Below are positions 43,861-53,151 of a stretch of 64,000 nucleotides of DNA, piece by piece. The notes under the pieces were generated by a model. The model saw only the letters and a program-made list of their open reading frames with translations, did not search any database and was not told the DNA's origin. Location: positions 1,916,001 to 1,980,000 of the forward strand of contig NC_010530.1 in assembly GCF_000069785.1 (NCBI RefSeq). The letters run 5' to 3'. The first letter of the stretch is position 1. Every line of letters starts with the position of its first letter. Source of the DNA: Cupriavidus taiwanensis LMG 19424. Its GTDB lineage: Bacteria > Pseudomonadota > Gammaproteobacteria > Burkholderiales > Burkholderiaceae. The translations under genes and the position numbers were made by a program.

Positions 43861-45301
43861 ATGAACGCGCCCGGTTTGCAAGATAACGCCAACATCAGGC
43901 GGGACAGGATTGGCTGCAGACTTATATCCGGCCTTGCGGTGCAGGCCACGCCTGCGGGCCCTGATGGATTTCGCCGGGAGTGTCCCTATCTTTTTGCCGT
44001 GCTTGCCGCACCAGTAACCAATTGGGCTTGCACTCCCGCGGTCCAACCTGTTTTGCCATCACGCTGACATTACCGTCGCAACCTGTGGACGGATTCTTCC
44101 TTGCTTGCTCAGCCTGCCATCAGGCAGGCCTGACCGAGACGTAGTCTCGGTCATAGGTCCGCTCGTGGGCCAACAGCGCCCAGACCGTGCGTACCGTCTT
44201 GTTGGCCATGGCAACCGCCACGACGTTAGTGGGGCGTTTCTGGGCCAATGCCTGGCTCCAGCCACCCTGGTTCTTGCGTCGCAGATGGCTCAGCACCGTC
44301 CGTGCGCCGTGGATGAGCAAGGTGCGCAGGTAGGGATTGCCGCGTTTGCTGATGCCACCCAGTCGGACCTTGCCGCCGGTACCGGTCTGCTTGGGCACTA
44401 GACCCAGGAATGCCGCCAGCTGCCGCCCGGACTTGAACGTGCGCGCTTCACCGATCGTCGCCACCAAGGCCGTGGCAGTGAGCATCCCTATGCCAGGGAT
44501 GGCGCTGATAGTCTGACAGGCGCGATCCTGACGACCCCAGGCAGTGATCTGACGGTCGTACTCGGCAATCTCACGGTCCAGACTCTCCAGGCTGCGCAAC
44601 TGCTGATGTACGGCCTCGAACAGCGTCGGCGGTACGCGAGACTCGATCTCCGGCAGACGTTGCACGATCTCGTCGAGCCCGGCCTGGCGGCCGCGTCGGA
44701 AGTGGATGCCGAATTCAACCAGCATGCCTCGCAACTGGTTGACCAGCATCGTTCGCATCTTGATGCGCAGCGAACGCATGGCATGCACCGCCAGCACGCA
44801 CTGCTGGGTTTCGGACTTTGGCGCCACCTCGCGCATGCCCGGCTGTTGCGCTGCAGTCCAGATTGCCTTCGCATCGGCCGCATCGGTTTTATTGGTCTGC
44901 ACGAACGGGCGCACATAGCGCGCGTGCAGCAGCACCGGCTTGTGGCCCAAGCCCTGCAACTGACGCGCCCACCAATGCGCGCTCGCGCACGCTTCCAGCG
45001 CTACCCGTCCCGGCTCGCGCTTGGCCAGGAACTCGATCAGCTTCGTACGGTTGAAGCGGCGGTTGCAACACTTGCCGGAAGGCTCGACCCAATAGAGCTG
45101 GAAGACAGTCTTTGCAATGTCGAGGCCGTAAGTCGTAGTATTCATCTCGGGTCCCTCCATCCTCGCGTGGTTGCTCACACTCCCACTCTGGCACATCGAT
45201 GCCGTTTCGTGATGGGGGGACCCGCCTACCCTTCACGTTCCCCAGATGTCACAACTTGAATTGCCGGCGCCTTTAATCGGAGCGGGCCGGGGCGCGTTCA
45301 T
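43861..45301 (-). mobile_element. IS110-family (IS1111-group) insertion sequence
   Basis: A single transposase gene lies between 12-bp perfect inverted repeats ATGAACGCGCCC (43861-43872) and its complement (45290-45301), about 1.44 kb apart. IS1111-group elements have short sub-terminal inverted repeats of about this length and similar total size, so these probably mark the ends within a few bases. Non-coding flanks are about 250 bp after the transposase stop and about 145 bp before its start, room for the guide (seek/bridge) RNA that IS110 elements encode. The element lies beside CTTTTTGG-type hairpin repeats, a plausible target. Confidence 0.8.
44120..45145 (-). CDS. IS110-family transposase
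   Basis: A 341-residue DEDD recombinase. The N-terminal RuvC-like part starts TTTYGLDIAKTVFQLYW, with the conserved Asp and the later ALEACASAHWWARQLQGLGH and NKTDAADAKAIW. The C-terminal Tnp20 part contains IPGIGMLTATALVATIG and KQTGTGGKVRLGGISKRGN with the catalytic Ser region downstream. The N-terminal wording is closer to the IS1111 group. The ATG follows GGAGGGACCCGAG. The stop codon sits in the loop of a perfect 7-bp hairpin (GCCTGCC/GGCAGGC). Confidence 0.93.
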   Translation of the reverse strand: MNTTTYGLDIAKTVFQLYWVEPSGKCCNRRFNRTKLIEFLAKREPGRVALEACASAHWWARQLQGLGHKPVLLHARYVRPFVQTNKTDAADAKAIWTAAQQPGMREVAPKSETQQCVLAVHAMRSLRIKMRTMLVNQLRGMLVEFGIHFRRGRQAGLDEIVQRLPEIESRVPPTLFEAVHQQLRSLESLDREIAEYDRQITAWGRQDRACQTISAIPGIGMLTATALVATIGEARTFKSGRQLAAFLGLVPKQTGTGGKVRLGGISKRGNPYLRTLLIHGARTVLSHLRRKNQGGWSQALAQKRPTNVVAVAMANKTVRTVWALLAHERTYDRDYVSVRPA

Positions 45302-45306
45302 TCCAT

Positions 45307-45349
45307 CTTTTTGGCGCTCGGCCAAAAAGTGACCCGCCCAGCAGGGCGG
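45307..45349. repeat. double hairpin repeat flanking the IS element
   Basis: CTTTTTGGC-GCTCG-GCCAAAAAG (9-bp stem) is followed directly by CCGCCC-AGCA-GGGCGG (6-bp stem). A related half, CTTTTTGGTTACTT, lies just outside the other end of the IS at 43845-43858, so the IS may have inserted into or next to a copy of this repeat. Found between the IS and the trehalase gene. Confidence 0.55.
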
Positions 45350-45417
45350 AACCAGGCGGTTCAAAAGCCGACAGCATGTCACCAACAGCAACCAACCCCC
45401 CGTGAGCAACGGTACGC

Positions 45418-47208
45418 TCACCAAGAAGCCCCCACATCCCCCGCCCGGCACGTTGCCGGCACCTCTCCATAGCGCGCCATCAACGCACCAGCCACCGCAT
45501 TGGTCCACCCAAACCCGTCCTGCAGCGGATACTCGCCGCCGCCCCCTCCGTGGGCGGCGCCTTCGATACGCCGGATGCGGTATTTCTCGACCAGCTTGCA
45601 TTCGTGCGTGTACAGGCTGGCCACGGTGGCCAGCCAGCGCTGCGCAATTTCGCGCGCCAGCGCCTCGTGGCCATAGCGCTCCAGGCCGCCCACCGCCAGC
45701 CACTGCAGCGGCGCCCAGCCGTTGGGCTGGTCCCATTGCTGGCCCGAGGCGCATTCCGTCGTGGCCAGGCCACCGTCGACCAGCAGCCGCGCCTGCACCG
45801 CCTGCGCCACCGCCTGGGCCTGCTGCGGACTGGCCAGGCCGAGATAGAGCGGCATCACGGTGGCCGCGGTCAGGTACTGGCGCGGCGCGGCGCGGCACCA
45901 GTCGTAGTCGACGAAGACGCCGGCGGCGCCGTCCCACAGGTATTGCAGGATGGCCGCCTCGCGCCGCTGCGCCGCGGCGCGGTAGGCCTGCGCCGCGGCA
46001 TCGCCGGCCTGCTCGCACAGCGCCGCAAGCCGCGTTTCCAGGTGCCACAGCAGCGCATTGAGGTCGACCGGCAGCATCGCCGTGGCGCGGATGGTGGCGA
46101 GGTCAGCGGGCTGGCCGGCGCGCGGGTCAGGTGCATCCAGCCAGCGCGAACTGAAGTCCCATCCCGACTCCGCCGCGGCGCGCAGGTCGCGGAACACCAT
46201 ATGGTGCGGGCGGCCGCTGCGCAGCGCGGTCTCCATGTCCTCCAAAAAAGCCTCCTCGCGGGGCCATGGGCGGTCGTCCCTGAAGCGGTTGAGCAGCGCG
46301 CCGTCGGGCAGGCAGACCACGCGGCGGTGCGCATGGCCGGCACACAGGCCGTCGGCGCCATCCATCCAGAACGCGTATTCGCGGCGCAGCTGCGGCAGGA
46401 AGTCGAGCGCGCTGGCGAGTCGCTCGCGTTCGAGCAGGTCCACCATCAGCGCAAACACGGGCGGCTGCGAGCGGCTCAGGTAGTAGTTGCGGGTGCCGTT
46501 CGGCACCAGGCCGTAAGTGTCGATCAGGTAGGCGAAATTCCGCGTCATCTCCACCATCAGGTCGCCATGCCCGCTGCGGGCGAGCCCGTGCATGGTGAAG
46601 TAGGAATCCCAGTAATAGAGTTCACCGAAGCGCCCGCCCGGCACCACGTAGCGGTGCGGCAGCGGCAACAGCGACGACAGCGGCGGATGGGCGACGGGCG
46701 CGCGCGTCAGCACCGGCCACAGGCCGTCGATATGCTCGCGCAGGGTGCTGTCGGGATCGGACACGTAGTGGCTGTCCGGCACGGTGGCGCGGGTGAAATG
46801 CGCCTGCACGAAATCCGCCAGCGAGAAGCCGGGCGTGTCGCGCGTCTCGCGATAGCGCGCCACAATCAGGTCGGGGTCGCAGTTGGGGATGCAGTCCGGG
46901 AAGGTCTTGCTGTCGGCGAACAGGCCGCTGTGCTGGACGTCGACGAACAGCTCGCAATAGCGCGCCGCGGGCGACAGCATGTCGGCGCAGGCGCAGCCCG
47001 GCAGCGCGTGCGGCGGCGGGCAGTCGCGGTGCGTGATCAAACCGGGCTGCGCCGCCCTGTGGATCTTGCCGGGCGCCGCGGCGGGCCCGGCCACGGCGCC
47101 GGCGCCGTCGGGCGTGGCCGGAGCGCTGCGCGGCACCGTGCTGCCGCTTGCGGCGGCGGGTGACGGCGGCACCGCGGAATCGGTATCAGGCTTTCCGGTC
47201 GGCCGCAT
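45418..47208 (-). CDS. treA: trehalase (GH37)
   Basis: A 596-residue alpha,alpha-trehalase that splits trehalose to two glucose molecules. Both family signatures are present, PGGRFGELYYWDSYFT and QWDQPNGWAPLQW, and the late GGGGEYPLQDGFGWTN includes the Gly-rich loop. The first 75 residues are Pro/Ala-rich without a clean signal peptide, so localisation (periplasmic TreA or cytoplasmic TreF type) is open. It may serve trehalose use or osmotic adjustment. Confidence 0.93.
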   Translation of the reverse strand: MRPTGKPDTDSAVPPSPAAASGSTVPRSAPATPDGAGAVAGPAAAPGKIHRAAQPGLITHRDCPPPHALPGCACADMLSPAARYCELFVDVQHSGLFADSKTFPDCIPNCDPDLIVARYRETRDTPGFSLADFVQAHFTRATVPDSHYVSDPDSTLREHIDGLWPVLTRAPVAHPPLSSLLPLPHRYVVPGGRFGELYYWDSYFTMHGLARSGHGDLMVEMTRNFAYLIDTYGLVPNGTRNYYLSRSQPPVFALMVDLLERERLASALDFLPQLRREYAFWMDGADGLCAGHAHRRVVCLPDGALLNRFRDDRPWPREEAFLEDMETALRSGRPHHMVFRDLRAAAESGWDFSSRWLDAPDPRAGQPADLATIRATAMLPVDLNALLWHLETRLAALCEQAGDAAAQAYRAAAQRREAAILQYLWDGAAGVFVDYDWCRAAPRQYLTAATVMPLYLGLASPQQAQAVAQAVQARLLVDGGLATTECASGQQWDQPNGWAPLQWLAVGGLERYGHEALAREIAQRWLATVASLYTHECKLVEKYRIRRIEGAAHGGGGGEYPLQDGFGWTNAVAGALMARYGEVPATCRAGDVGASW

Positions 47209-47333
47209 GGACGCCTCCTTTTACCGGCCGCGGCCGGCTCCGATGGTTTAGAAATAGGAGCCGGAGCGCGCACCGGAAGTTCGCCGCCGTACCGCAAAGC
47301 GGCGCATGTGCCACGCGGGGACAAGCCCGCGCG

Positions 47334-48758
47334 CTACACCTCCTTCTCGCCATGCTGCACCGGGATCGCCGGCGCGGCCTCGCGCGCACCCAGCTGCATG
47401 AAGATCCAGGCCGAGGCGCAGGTAATCAGCCCCATGCAGACAAAGGTGGCATGGAAGGCCGGCAGCACCGCCGCGGGATCTCCGCCAAAGCGGTACTGGA
47501 ACGTTGCCAGCAGCGCCCCCGCGGCCGTCACGGCCAGGCTCATCGACAGCATCTGCACCATCGACAGCATGCTGTTGCCGCTGCTGGCACCGGCGCCGCT
47601 TAGGTCCTTCAGCGTGACCGTGTTCATCGCCGTGAACTGGATCGAATTGACCATGCCGAACACGGCCAGCAGCGGCACCAGCAGCCACAGCGGCAGTTGC
47701 GGCGTGATCAGCGCAAAGGACGCCATCACCACGCCCACCACGAAGGTGTTCGACACCAGCACGCGCCGGTAGCCATGGCGCTGGATCAGCCGGGTGGCGA
47801 GCCGCTTGGACGCCATGCCGGCCGCGGTCACCGGCAACATCATCAGGCCGGCGTCGAACGGCGCATAGCCCAGGCTGACCTGCAGCGTCAGCGGGATCAG
47901 GAACGGCATCGAGCCGTTGCCGATGCGCGCGAACAGGTTGCCCAGCAGCCCCACGCTGAAGCTGTGGATGCGGAACAGCCGCAACGGGAACAGCGGCTGC
48001 TTGCGCCGGTTGGCGTGCAGGCCGTAGGCGGTCAGCGCGGCCATGCTGGCAATCAGCAGCATCAGCACGGTGGCGTGCTGGAAGCCCAGCCCGGCCAGCC
48101 CGTCGAGCGAGAACGACAGCGCCAGCATGGCGGTGGCCAGCAGCAGGTAGCCCGCGATGTCGAAGCGGCCGACGCCGGCCAGCCGCGCATTGGGCATGTA
48201 GCGCACGGTGGCCAGCGCCCCCAGCACGCCGACCGGCACGTTGATCAGGAAGATCCAGTGCCACGACAGCGCCTGCGTCAGCCAGCCCCCAAGCGTGGGG
48301 CCGATCAGCGGGCCGATCATGCCGGGGATGGCGACGAAGCTGAGCGCCTGCAGGTACTGCTCGCGCGGGAAGGTGCGCAGCACCGAGAGCCGCCCCACGG
48401 GCAGCAGCATCGCGCCGCCCACGCCCTGCACCACGCGCGCGCCGATCAGGAAGTTCAGCGTCGGCGCGTAGGCGCACAGCAGCGAGCCGGCCACGAACAG
48501 GCCGATGGCGGTCTGAAAGATGGTGCGGGTGCCGAAGCGGTCGGCCAGCCAGCCTGAGGCCGGGATGATCACCGCCATCGTCAGCGAGTAGGCGATCACC
48601 ACCGACTGCATCCGCAGCGGGCTCTCGCCCAGGCTGTGCGCCATTGAAGGCAGCGCGGTATTGACGATGGTCGAATCCAGCGTCTGCATGAAGAAGCCGA
48701 CCGCCACCACCCACAGCATGATGCGGCGGGTGCGGTCGTCGGGCGCGGGCGAGGTCAT
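47334..48758 (-). CDS. mdtD: MdtD-like multidrug efflux MFS transporter
   Basis: A 474-residue, fourteen-helix major facilitator. Its sequence closely follows MdtD of enterobacteria, with the GFFMQTLDSTIVNTALPSMA start, SGWLADRFGTRTIF, QGVGGAMLLPVGRLSVL, PLIGPTLGGWL and SWHWIFLINVPVG. It is expected to export drugs or metals by proton antiport. It stands alone upstream of trehalase with 125 bp between. Confidence 0.9.
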   Translation of the reverse strand: MTSPAPDDRTRRIMLWVVAVGFFMQTLDSTIVNTALPSMAHSLGESPLRMQSVVIAYSLTMAVIIPASGWLADRFGTRTIFQTAIGLFVAGSLLCAYAPTLNFLIGARVVQGVGGAMLLPVGRLSVLRTFPREQYLQALSFVAIPGMIGPLIGPTLGGWLTQALSWHWIFLINVPVGVLGALATVRYMPNARLAGVGRFDIAGYLLLATAMLALSFSLDGLAGLGFQHATVLMLLIASMAALTAYGLHANRRKQPLFPLRLFRIHSFSVGLLGNLFARIGNGSMPFLIPLTLQVSLGYAPFDAGLMMLPVTAAGMASKRLATRLIQRHGYRRVLVSNTFVVGVVMASFALITPQLPLWLLVPLLAVFGMVNSIQFTAMNTVTLKDLSGAGASSGNSMLSMVQMLSMSLAVTAAGALLATFQYRFGGDPAAVLPAFHATFVCMGLITCASAWIFMQLGAREAAPAIPVQHGEKEV

Positions 48759-48859
48759 GATGCGGCTCCGGGTCCGGCCAGCGCCGCGGTGAACCAGGGC
48801 GCGCCGGCCAAAGCCAACACCTTAAAGGGCAAAGACGGCCGAGGCAATCGGCGCCACGC

Positions 48860-51049
48860 TTACAGCGCGGCCCGCAGCCCGATGAAGAAGCGCCGGCCCG
48901 GCGCCGGCTCGAAGTAGCGGCCGTTGGCCTCGTTGACGATGACTGAGCCGATGTAGCGCCGGTCGGCCAGGTTGTCGATGCGCCCGAACAGGTAAAGGCG
49001 CGTCGGGCCGATGCGGAAGGCGTAGCCCGCGCGCAGGTTGATCACGGCATAGCCCGGCGCCGCCTGGGTGTTGAGGTCGTCGGCATAGACGCGGCTGTCG
49101 ACGCGCAGCTCGGCCCCCAGCGTCAGTGGTGCGAGCGGCCGCCACGACAGGTCGGCCGCCAGGCTGTGGCGCGCGGTGCCGGGCAGGCGGTTGCCGGCCG
49201 CCACGGCCTGGCCCTGCGCATTGACAAAGCCATCGCCGAAATAGGCATCCAGCCAGGTATAGGCCAGCCCCGCCTCGATGCGGCTGCCGCCGCCCTGGCC
49301 AGGTGTGCCGACCTGATCGAGGAAGCCGCCGCGCCAGCCCAGCTCCAGCCCGCGCCGGCGCACGCCGCTGACGTTCTGGTAGACCGTGCGCCCGGCATTG
49401 TTCGATTGCGGCACCACCTCGTCATGGCTGTCGGCATCGAACAGCGCCGCTTCCAGCCGCTGCCCCGACCCTTGCCACTTGATGCCGATCTCGCCCTGGC
49501 GGCTGGTCGACGCCTGCAGTCCAAGGTTGCTGCCCACGCCACCGGGGCCGTAGGCGACCTCGGTCAGCGTGGGGGTCTCGAAGCCGCGGCCCAGGTTGGC
49601 GTAGACGTTGAGCGAATCCAGCGCATGCCAGACCACGCCGAGCACCGGGCTGACATTGCTGTAGCTCGCGTGGCCGCTGTCGTCAGGGCTGGCCGCGGTG
49701 ATGAAATGGTCGTCGATACCCAGCCGCACCCGGCTGGCGCGCGCCCCGCCCACCAGTTGCCAAGCCGGATGGAAGCTCCAGTCGAACTGCGCGAAGGCGC
49801 CGAGGTCGGTCGCGGTATTGGTCTCGTCGCGGCGCAGCGCCCCTTGCGCGCCGTTCTGGTTGACGTAGCCATTGCGGCCGTCGCGCATGCCGTTGGCTTC
49901 GAGCCCGGCGCTCCACAGCAACGGCAGACCCGCGCCAGTGGTGGTGTGCCGGCTCCAGGACAGCGCGGCACCGCCGAACGTGCGGTCGAGGTCGACGATG
50001 CCGCCGGACGAGGTCGGCGCGGCGCCGCTGAAGCCCAGCCGCTGGTACAGGTTGCGCGTGCCGCCGTACAGCCGTGCCGACACGCTGTCGGTGCCGCTGA
50101 CCTGGTGGTCCACCACCACCCCGGCCTGGGCCTGTTCGACGGTCTTGCCGGTATCGAACTGCGTGGCCGCGGCCACTGCCTGGCGCGGGTTGGCGTCGGC
50201 CTGCGCGCGGGTCAAGCCGAGGGGGTCCTGCGCCAGCGGCTGGTTGAAGTAATTGAACTGGCCGGTCACGCGCGTGCCGCTGGCCGGCTGCGCCACCACG
50301 CGGGCATTGAGCTGGTAACGGCGCGCGGCGCTGTGCTCGCGATAGCCATCTGTCTGGTAGGTCCACGCGTCGAGCGAGCCGCCGAGCCGCTCATCGCCGC
50401 CGGCCAGCGCCACGCCGGCCTGCCACTGGCCGTCGGAGCCGAAGCCGGTCGAGACGCGCCCGGTGAACCCATCCTTGGGCGGATCGGGCGTGAACACCTG
50501 CACCACCCCGCCCGAGGCATTGCCATACAGCTGCGCGAACGGGCCGCGCAGCACCTCGACCCGGCTGGCATTGGCCAGGTCCGCCGTCGATGCCTGCCCT
50601 TGCCCGTCCGGCATGGTGGCGGGAATACCGTCGACATACAGCCGCACGCCACGCACGCCGAAGGTCGAGCGCGTGCCGAAGCCCCGCACTGCCAGCTGCA
50701 GGTCCTGCGAATAGTTCTGCCGGTCGCGCACCGCCACGCCCGGCACGCCGGCCAGCACCTCCGACAGGTTCACCAGCGGCGTGGCGCTGCGCAGCGGGTC
50801 GACCGGCACGCTGTCGACCGCGGCGGGCGCGTCGAAGCGGCGCTGCTCGCTGCGGGTGGCGCTGACCACCACGTCCGGTAAGGTCTCGCCGGTGGCCGCG
50901 GCGACGGCCGTGCCGGGCGCATCCGCCGCCCGCGCGGCGGCACTGGCCAGCAGCATCGCCGCGCACGCCAGCTTGGAAAACGCCGGGAAACGATAAGGGG
51001 AGCGGCGCTGCTGCTGCATCGCCGGAATCTGCCTGCCGCCTTGGTTCAT
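48860..51049 (-). CDS. TonB-dependent receptor, YncD/PqqU-like
   Basis: A 729-residue outer-membrane receptor. It has a signal peptide (near ARAAD), TonB-box and plug with RQNYSQDLQLAVRGFGTRST, LYVDGIPATMPDGQGQ and VEVLRGPFAQLYGNASGGV, and a barrel ending in VGSVIVNEANGRYFEP..GLRAAL. The plug wording is almost that of E. coli YncD (PqqU), which imports the cofactor pyrroloquinoline quinone; the ligand here is inferred. The long barrel with GFETPTLTEVAYG also matches. No Fur box is obvious upstream. Confidence 0.9.
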   Translation of the reverse strand: MNQGGRQIPAMQQQRRSPYRFPAFSKLACAAMLLASAAARAADAPGTAVAAATGETLPDVVVSATRSEQRRFDAPAAVDSVPVDPLRSATPLVNLSEVLAGVPGVAVRDRQNYSQDLQLAVRGFGTRSTFGVRGVRLYVDGIPATMPDGQGQASTADLANASRVEVLRGPFAQLYGNASGGVVQVFTPDPPKDGFTGRVSTGFGSDGQWQAGVALAGGDERLGGSLDAWTYQTDGYREHSAARRYQLNARVVAQPASGTRVTGQFNYFNQPLAQDPLGLTRAQADANPRQAVAAATQFDTGKTVEQAQAGVVVDHQVSGTDSVSARLYGGTRNLYQRLGFSGAAPTSSGGIVDLDRTFGGAALSWSRHTTTGAGLPLLWSAGLEANGMRDGRNGYVNQNGAQGALRRDETNTATDLGAFAQFDWSFHPAWQLVGGARASRVRLGIDDHFITAASPDDSGHASYSNVSPVLGVVWHALDSLNVYANLGRGFETPTLTEVAYGPGGVGSNLGLQASTSRQGEIGIKWQGSGQRLEAALFDADSHDEVVPQSNNAGRTVYQNVSGVRRRGLELGWRGGFLDQVGTPGQGGGSRIEAGLAYTWLDAYFGDGFVNAQGQAVAAGNRLPGTARHSLAADLSWRPLAPLTLGAELRVDSRVYADDLNTQAAPGYAVINLRAGYAFRIGPTRLYLFGRIDNLADRRYIGSVIVNEANGRYFEPAPGRRFFIGLRAAL

Positions 51050-51355
51050 GGGAATCGGAAGCGGTTGGGGGCGCGAAGTCGGGCAGCGCCGGGGCGTGGG
51101 TGGATATAGCGCAACTTTATCCCGGCCGTGGCCCCATGGCTACGCGCCGAGGCGCGGGGAAAACCCGTGGACCGGCGCCAGTAACATATCCACACCAACA
51201 TTCAGATAATTTCAACAACTTATTGCGGATCTCCCTCTGCCGGCGCCGCTTCGCCCCCCTACACTTCCTTCACCAGCCGCTGCAGCCCGCAAACTTTCAG
51301 CCAGGCCACGCAGCATAACGATATTCAGATTTTCGAAATCAAAAGGATCGAAATC
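51050..51355. other. divergent intergenic region, TonB receptor / WrbA-like gene
   Basis: About 305 bp without a supported gene. It holds both promoters. The half nearest the flavoprotein gene is AT-richer and has CATAACGATATTC and a TTTTCGAAAT palindrome that could be a regulator site. No riboswitch features were recognised. Confidence 0.45.
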
Positions 51356-51976
51356 ATGACCACCGCCTCCACCCGCGTTGCCATCGTCTACCACAGCGGC
51401 TACGGCCACACCGCCCGCCAGGCCCAGGCCGTCGCGCGCGGCGCCGGCAGCGTTGCGGGCGCCGAAAGCCTGCTGATCCCGGTCGAGGACATCGACCAGC
51501 ACTGGGACACCCTGGAACAGGTCGATGCCATCATCTTTGGCGCGCCGACCTACATGGGCAGCGCCTCGGCCCAGTTCAAGGGCTTCATGGACGCGACCTC
51601 GCGCAACGTGTTCGCCAAGGGCGGCAAGTGGGCCAACAAGGTGGCCGCCGGCTTTACCAACGCCGCCTCGCGCTCCGGCGACAAGCTGGCGACGCTGCAG
51701 CAGATCGCCATCTTCGCGGCGCAGCACGGCATGCACTGGGTCAACCTGGGCCTGCCCCCGGGCCACAACAATTCCAAGTCGACCGAGGACTCGCTGAACC
51801 GCCACGGCTTCTTCCTGGGCGCGGCCGCGCAATCGGATGCGGATGTCAGCGCCGAGGTGGCGCCGCCGCCGGCGGACCTGCGCACCGCCGAGCACCTGGG
51901 TGCGCGCGTGGCCGAAGTCGCGCAGCAGCTGGTCGCGGGGCGGCAGGCGCTGGCGGCGCTGAAGGAAGCGGCCTGA
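51356..51976 (+). CDS. WrbA-like NAD(P)H:quinone oxidoreductase (flavodoxin fold)
   Basis: A 206-residue flavodoxin-like protein with the FMN phosphate loop IVYHSGYGHTARQAQAV and FGAPTYMGSASAQFKGFMD, and GMHWVNLGLPPGHN later. Such proteins reduce quinones in a two-electron step and protect against redox stress. AAAAGGATCGAAATC lies ahead of the ATG as ribosome site. It is divergent from the TonB receptor, and a shared link to quinone chemistry (PQQ is a quinone) is tempting but unproven. Confidence 0.88.
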   Translation: MTTASTRVAIVYHSGYGHTARQAQAVARGAGSVAGAESLLIPVEDIDQHWDTLEQVDAIIFGAPTYMGSASAQFKGFMDATSRNVFAKGGKWANKVAAGFTNAASRSGDKLATLQQIAIFAAQHGMHWVNLGLPPGHNNSKSTEDSLNRHGFFLGAAAQSDADVSAEVAPPPADLRTAEHLGARVAEVAQQLVAGRQALAALKEAA

Positions 51977-52070
51977 TCGCAGGGCCGGCCGGGCGCCAGT
52001 CCCGGCCGGGCCGGCAAGCGGGGCACTGGCCCCCGCTGTCCGAGGCCCGATTCCTGCGACGGCCGTGCGC

Positions 52071-53030
52071 TCAGTACAGGACCTCCAGCGCATCGAACAG
52101 CTCGATGTCCCTTTGCGCCGCCGAACGCGCGCGGCGCCGGATTTCCTCCAGCAGGCAGTCGGTGAAGCATTGCGCGGCGGGGCTGCGCATGGCGTTATGG
52201 CGTGTAATGATGCCAAGCCGGCTGGTCTCGAACCGCTCGGCCAGCGGCAGGGCGTGGACCCAGCCCCGCATCGGCTCGGCCAACAGCAGCGGCTGCGGAC
52301 AATAGCTGATCATGCCGGCGTTGCGCACCAACTCCAGCAGCAATGCGGTCGAATGCGCGCAATGCAGGCGGGCCGGGTCGATGCGCGCCTCATGCTGCCA
52401 GAACAGGTTGCGCATAAAGGGTTCGTAGCTGGCCGCGGTGTAGTTCACGACCCAGTCCTGCTCCAGCAACCCGTGCAGCGAGCGCGCTTGCGCGCACGGA
52501 TGCCCGCGCCGCGCGATGACGCATGAGCCATAGGACAACAACGGCTCGCATTCGAACTCCTGCGTGGACATCGCCGCCGTAAACGGCCCCACCGCGAAGT
52601 CCAGGGTGCCTTCGCGCAAGCGCGGCAAGGCCACCGCGGTCAGTCCTTCGAAGATCTCGACCTGCACACCCGGCATGCGCTCGCGAAAGCGCAGCATCAC
52701 GCGCGGCAGGAACGTCAGCATGACCCACGGCGTGACGCTCAGGCTCACCCGCCCCACCCCTTCGCCGCGCAGCGTAGCCAGTTCTTCACTGGCGCGGGCG
52801 AGCTGCCCGACCACCAGCCTGGCATGGCCCAGCATGCGCTGCCCCGCTTCGGTCAGCGCCACGCCGGTGGCAGTGCGCGACAGCAACGGCAGTCGCGCCT
52901 CGCTTTCCAGCTCGCGCAGCGCCTTGGTCAACGCTGCCTGCGATAGCCCGACCAGCCGGGCGGCGGCGCGGATGCTGCCGGCATCGGCCACCGCGACAAG
53001 GGCCTGGATCTGGTGCAGTTTCATCGGCAT
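52071..53030 (-). CDS. LysR-family regulator of the amidohydrolase operon
   Basis: A 319-residue LysR protein with winged helix-turn-helix (HQIQALVAVADAGSIRAAAR, then LSQAALTKALRELE) and an effector-binding domain from about residue 90. The start MPMKLHQ is chosen because GGAGACCC precedes it; the next Met is two codons later. It is divergent from the M20 hydrolase gene across a region with a perfect inverted repeat, so it likely controls the hydrolase-transporter pair. Confidence 0.9.
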   Translation of the reverse strand: MPMKLHQIQALVAVADAGSIRAAARLVGLSQAALTKALRELESEARLPLLSRTATGVALTEAGQRMLGHARLVVGQLARASEELATLRGEGVGRVSLSVTPWVMLTFLPRVMLRFRERMPGVQVEIFEGLTAVALPRLREGTLDFAVGPFTAAMSTQEFECEPLLSYGSCVIARRGHPCAQARSLHGLLEQDWVVNYTAASYEPFMRNLFWQHEARIDPARLHCAHSTALLLELVRNAGMISYCPQPLLLAEPMRGWVHALPLAERFETSRLGIITRHNAMRSPAAQCFTDCLLEEIRRRARSAAQRDIELFDALEVLY

Positions 53031-53045
53031 GGGTCTCCGGCAGGG

Positions 53046-53064
53046 TGACAACCAGTAGTTGTCA
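53046..53064. promoter_or_regulatory. LysR-type operator between divergent genes
   Basis: TGACAAC-CAGTA-GTTGTCA is a perfect 7-5-7 inverted repeat about 16 bp upstream of the LysR start and 88 bp before the hydrolase start. The symmetry and position fit the recognition binding site of the adjacent LysR protein. Confidence 0.65.
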
Positions 53065-53151
53065 GGATAACAGTATTGCGGCTGGCGGCTCGTGCGGGCG
53101 CTGCATAAGATCGGCACACATCATTCCGCGCCAGCACCTACCGGAGACGCC

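Noticed and set aside
43849..44067. Small open frame just after the transposase gene
   Set aside because: It lies in the non-coding flank of the IS, where a guide RNA is expected, and lacks a ribosome site and any known motif.
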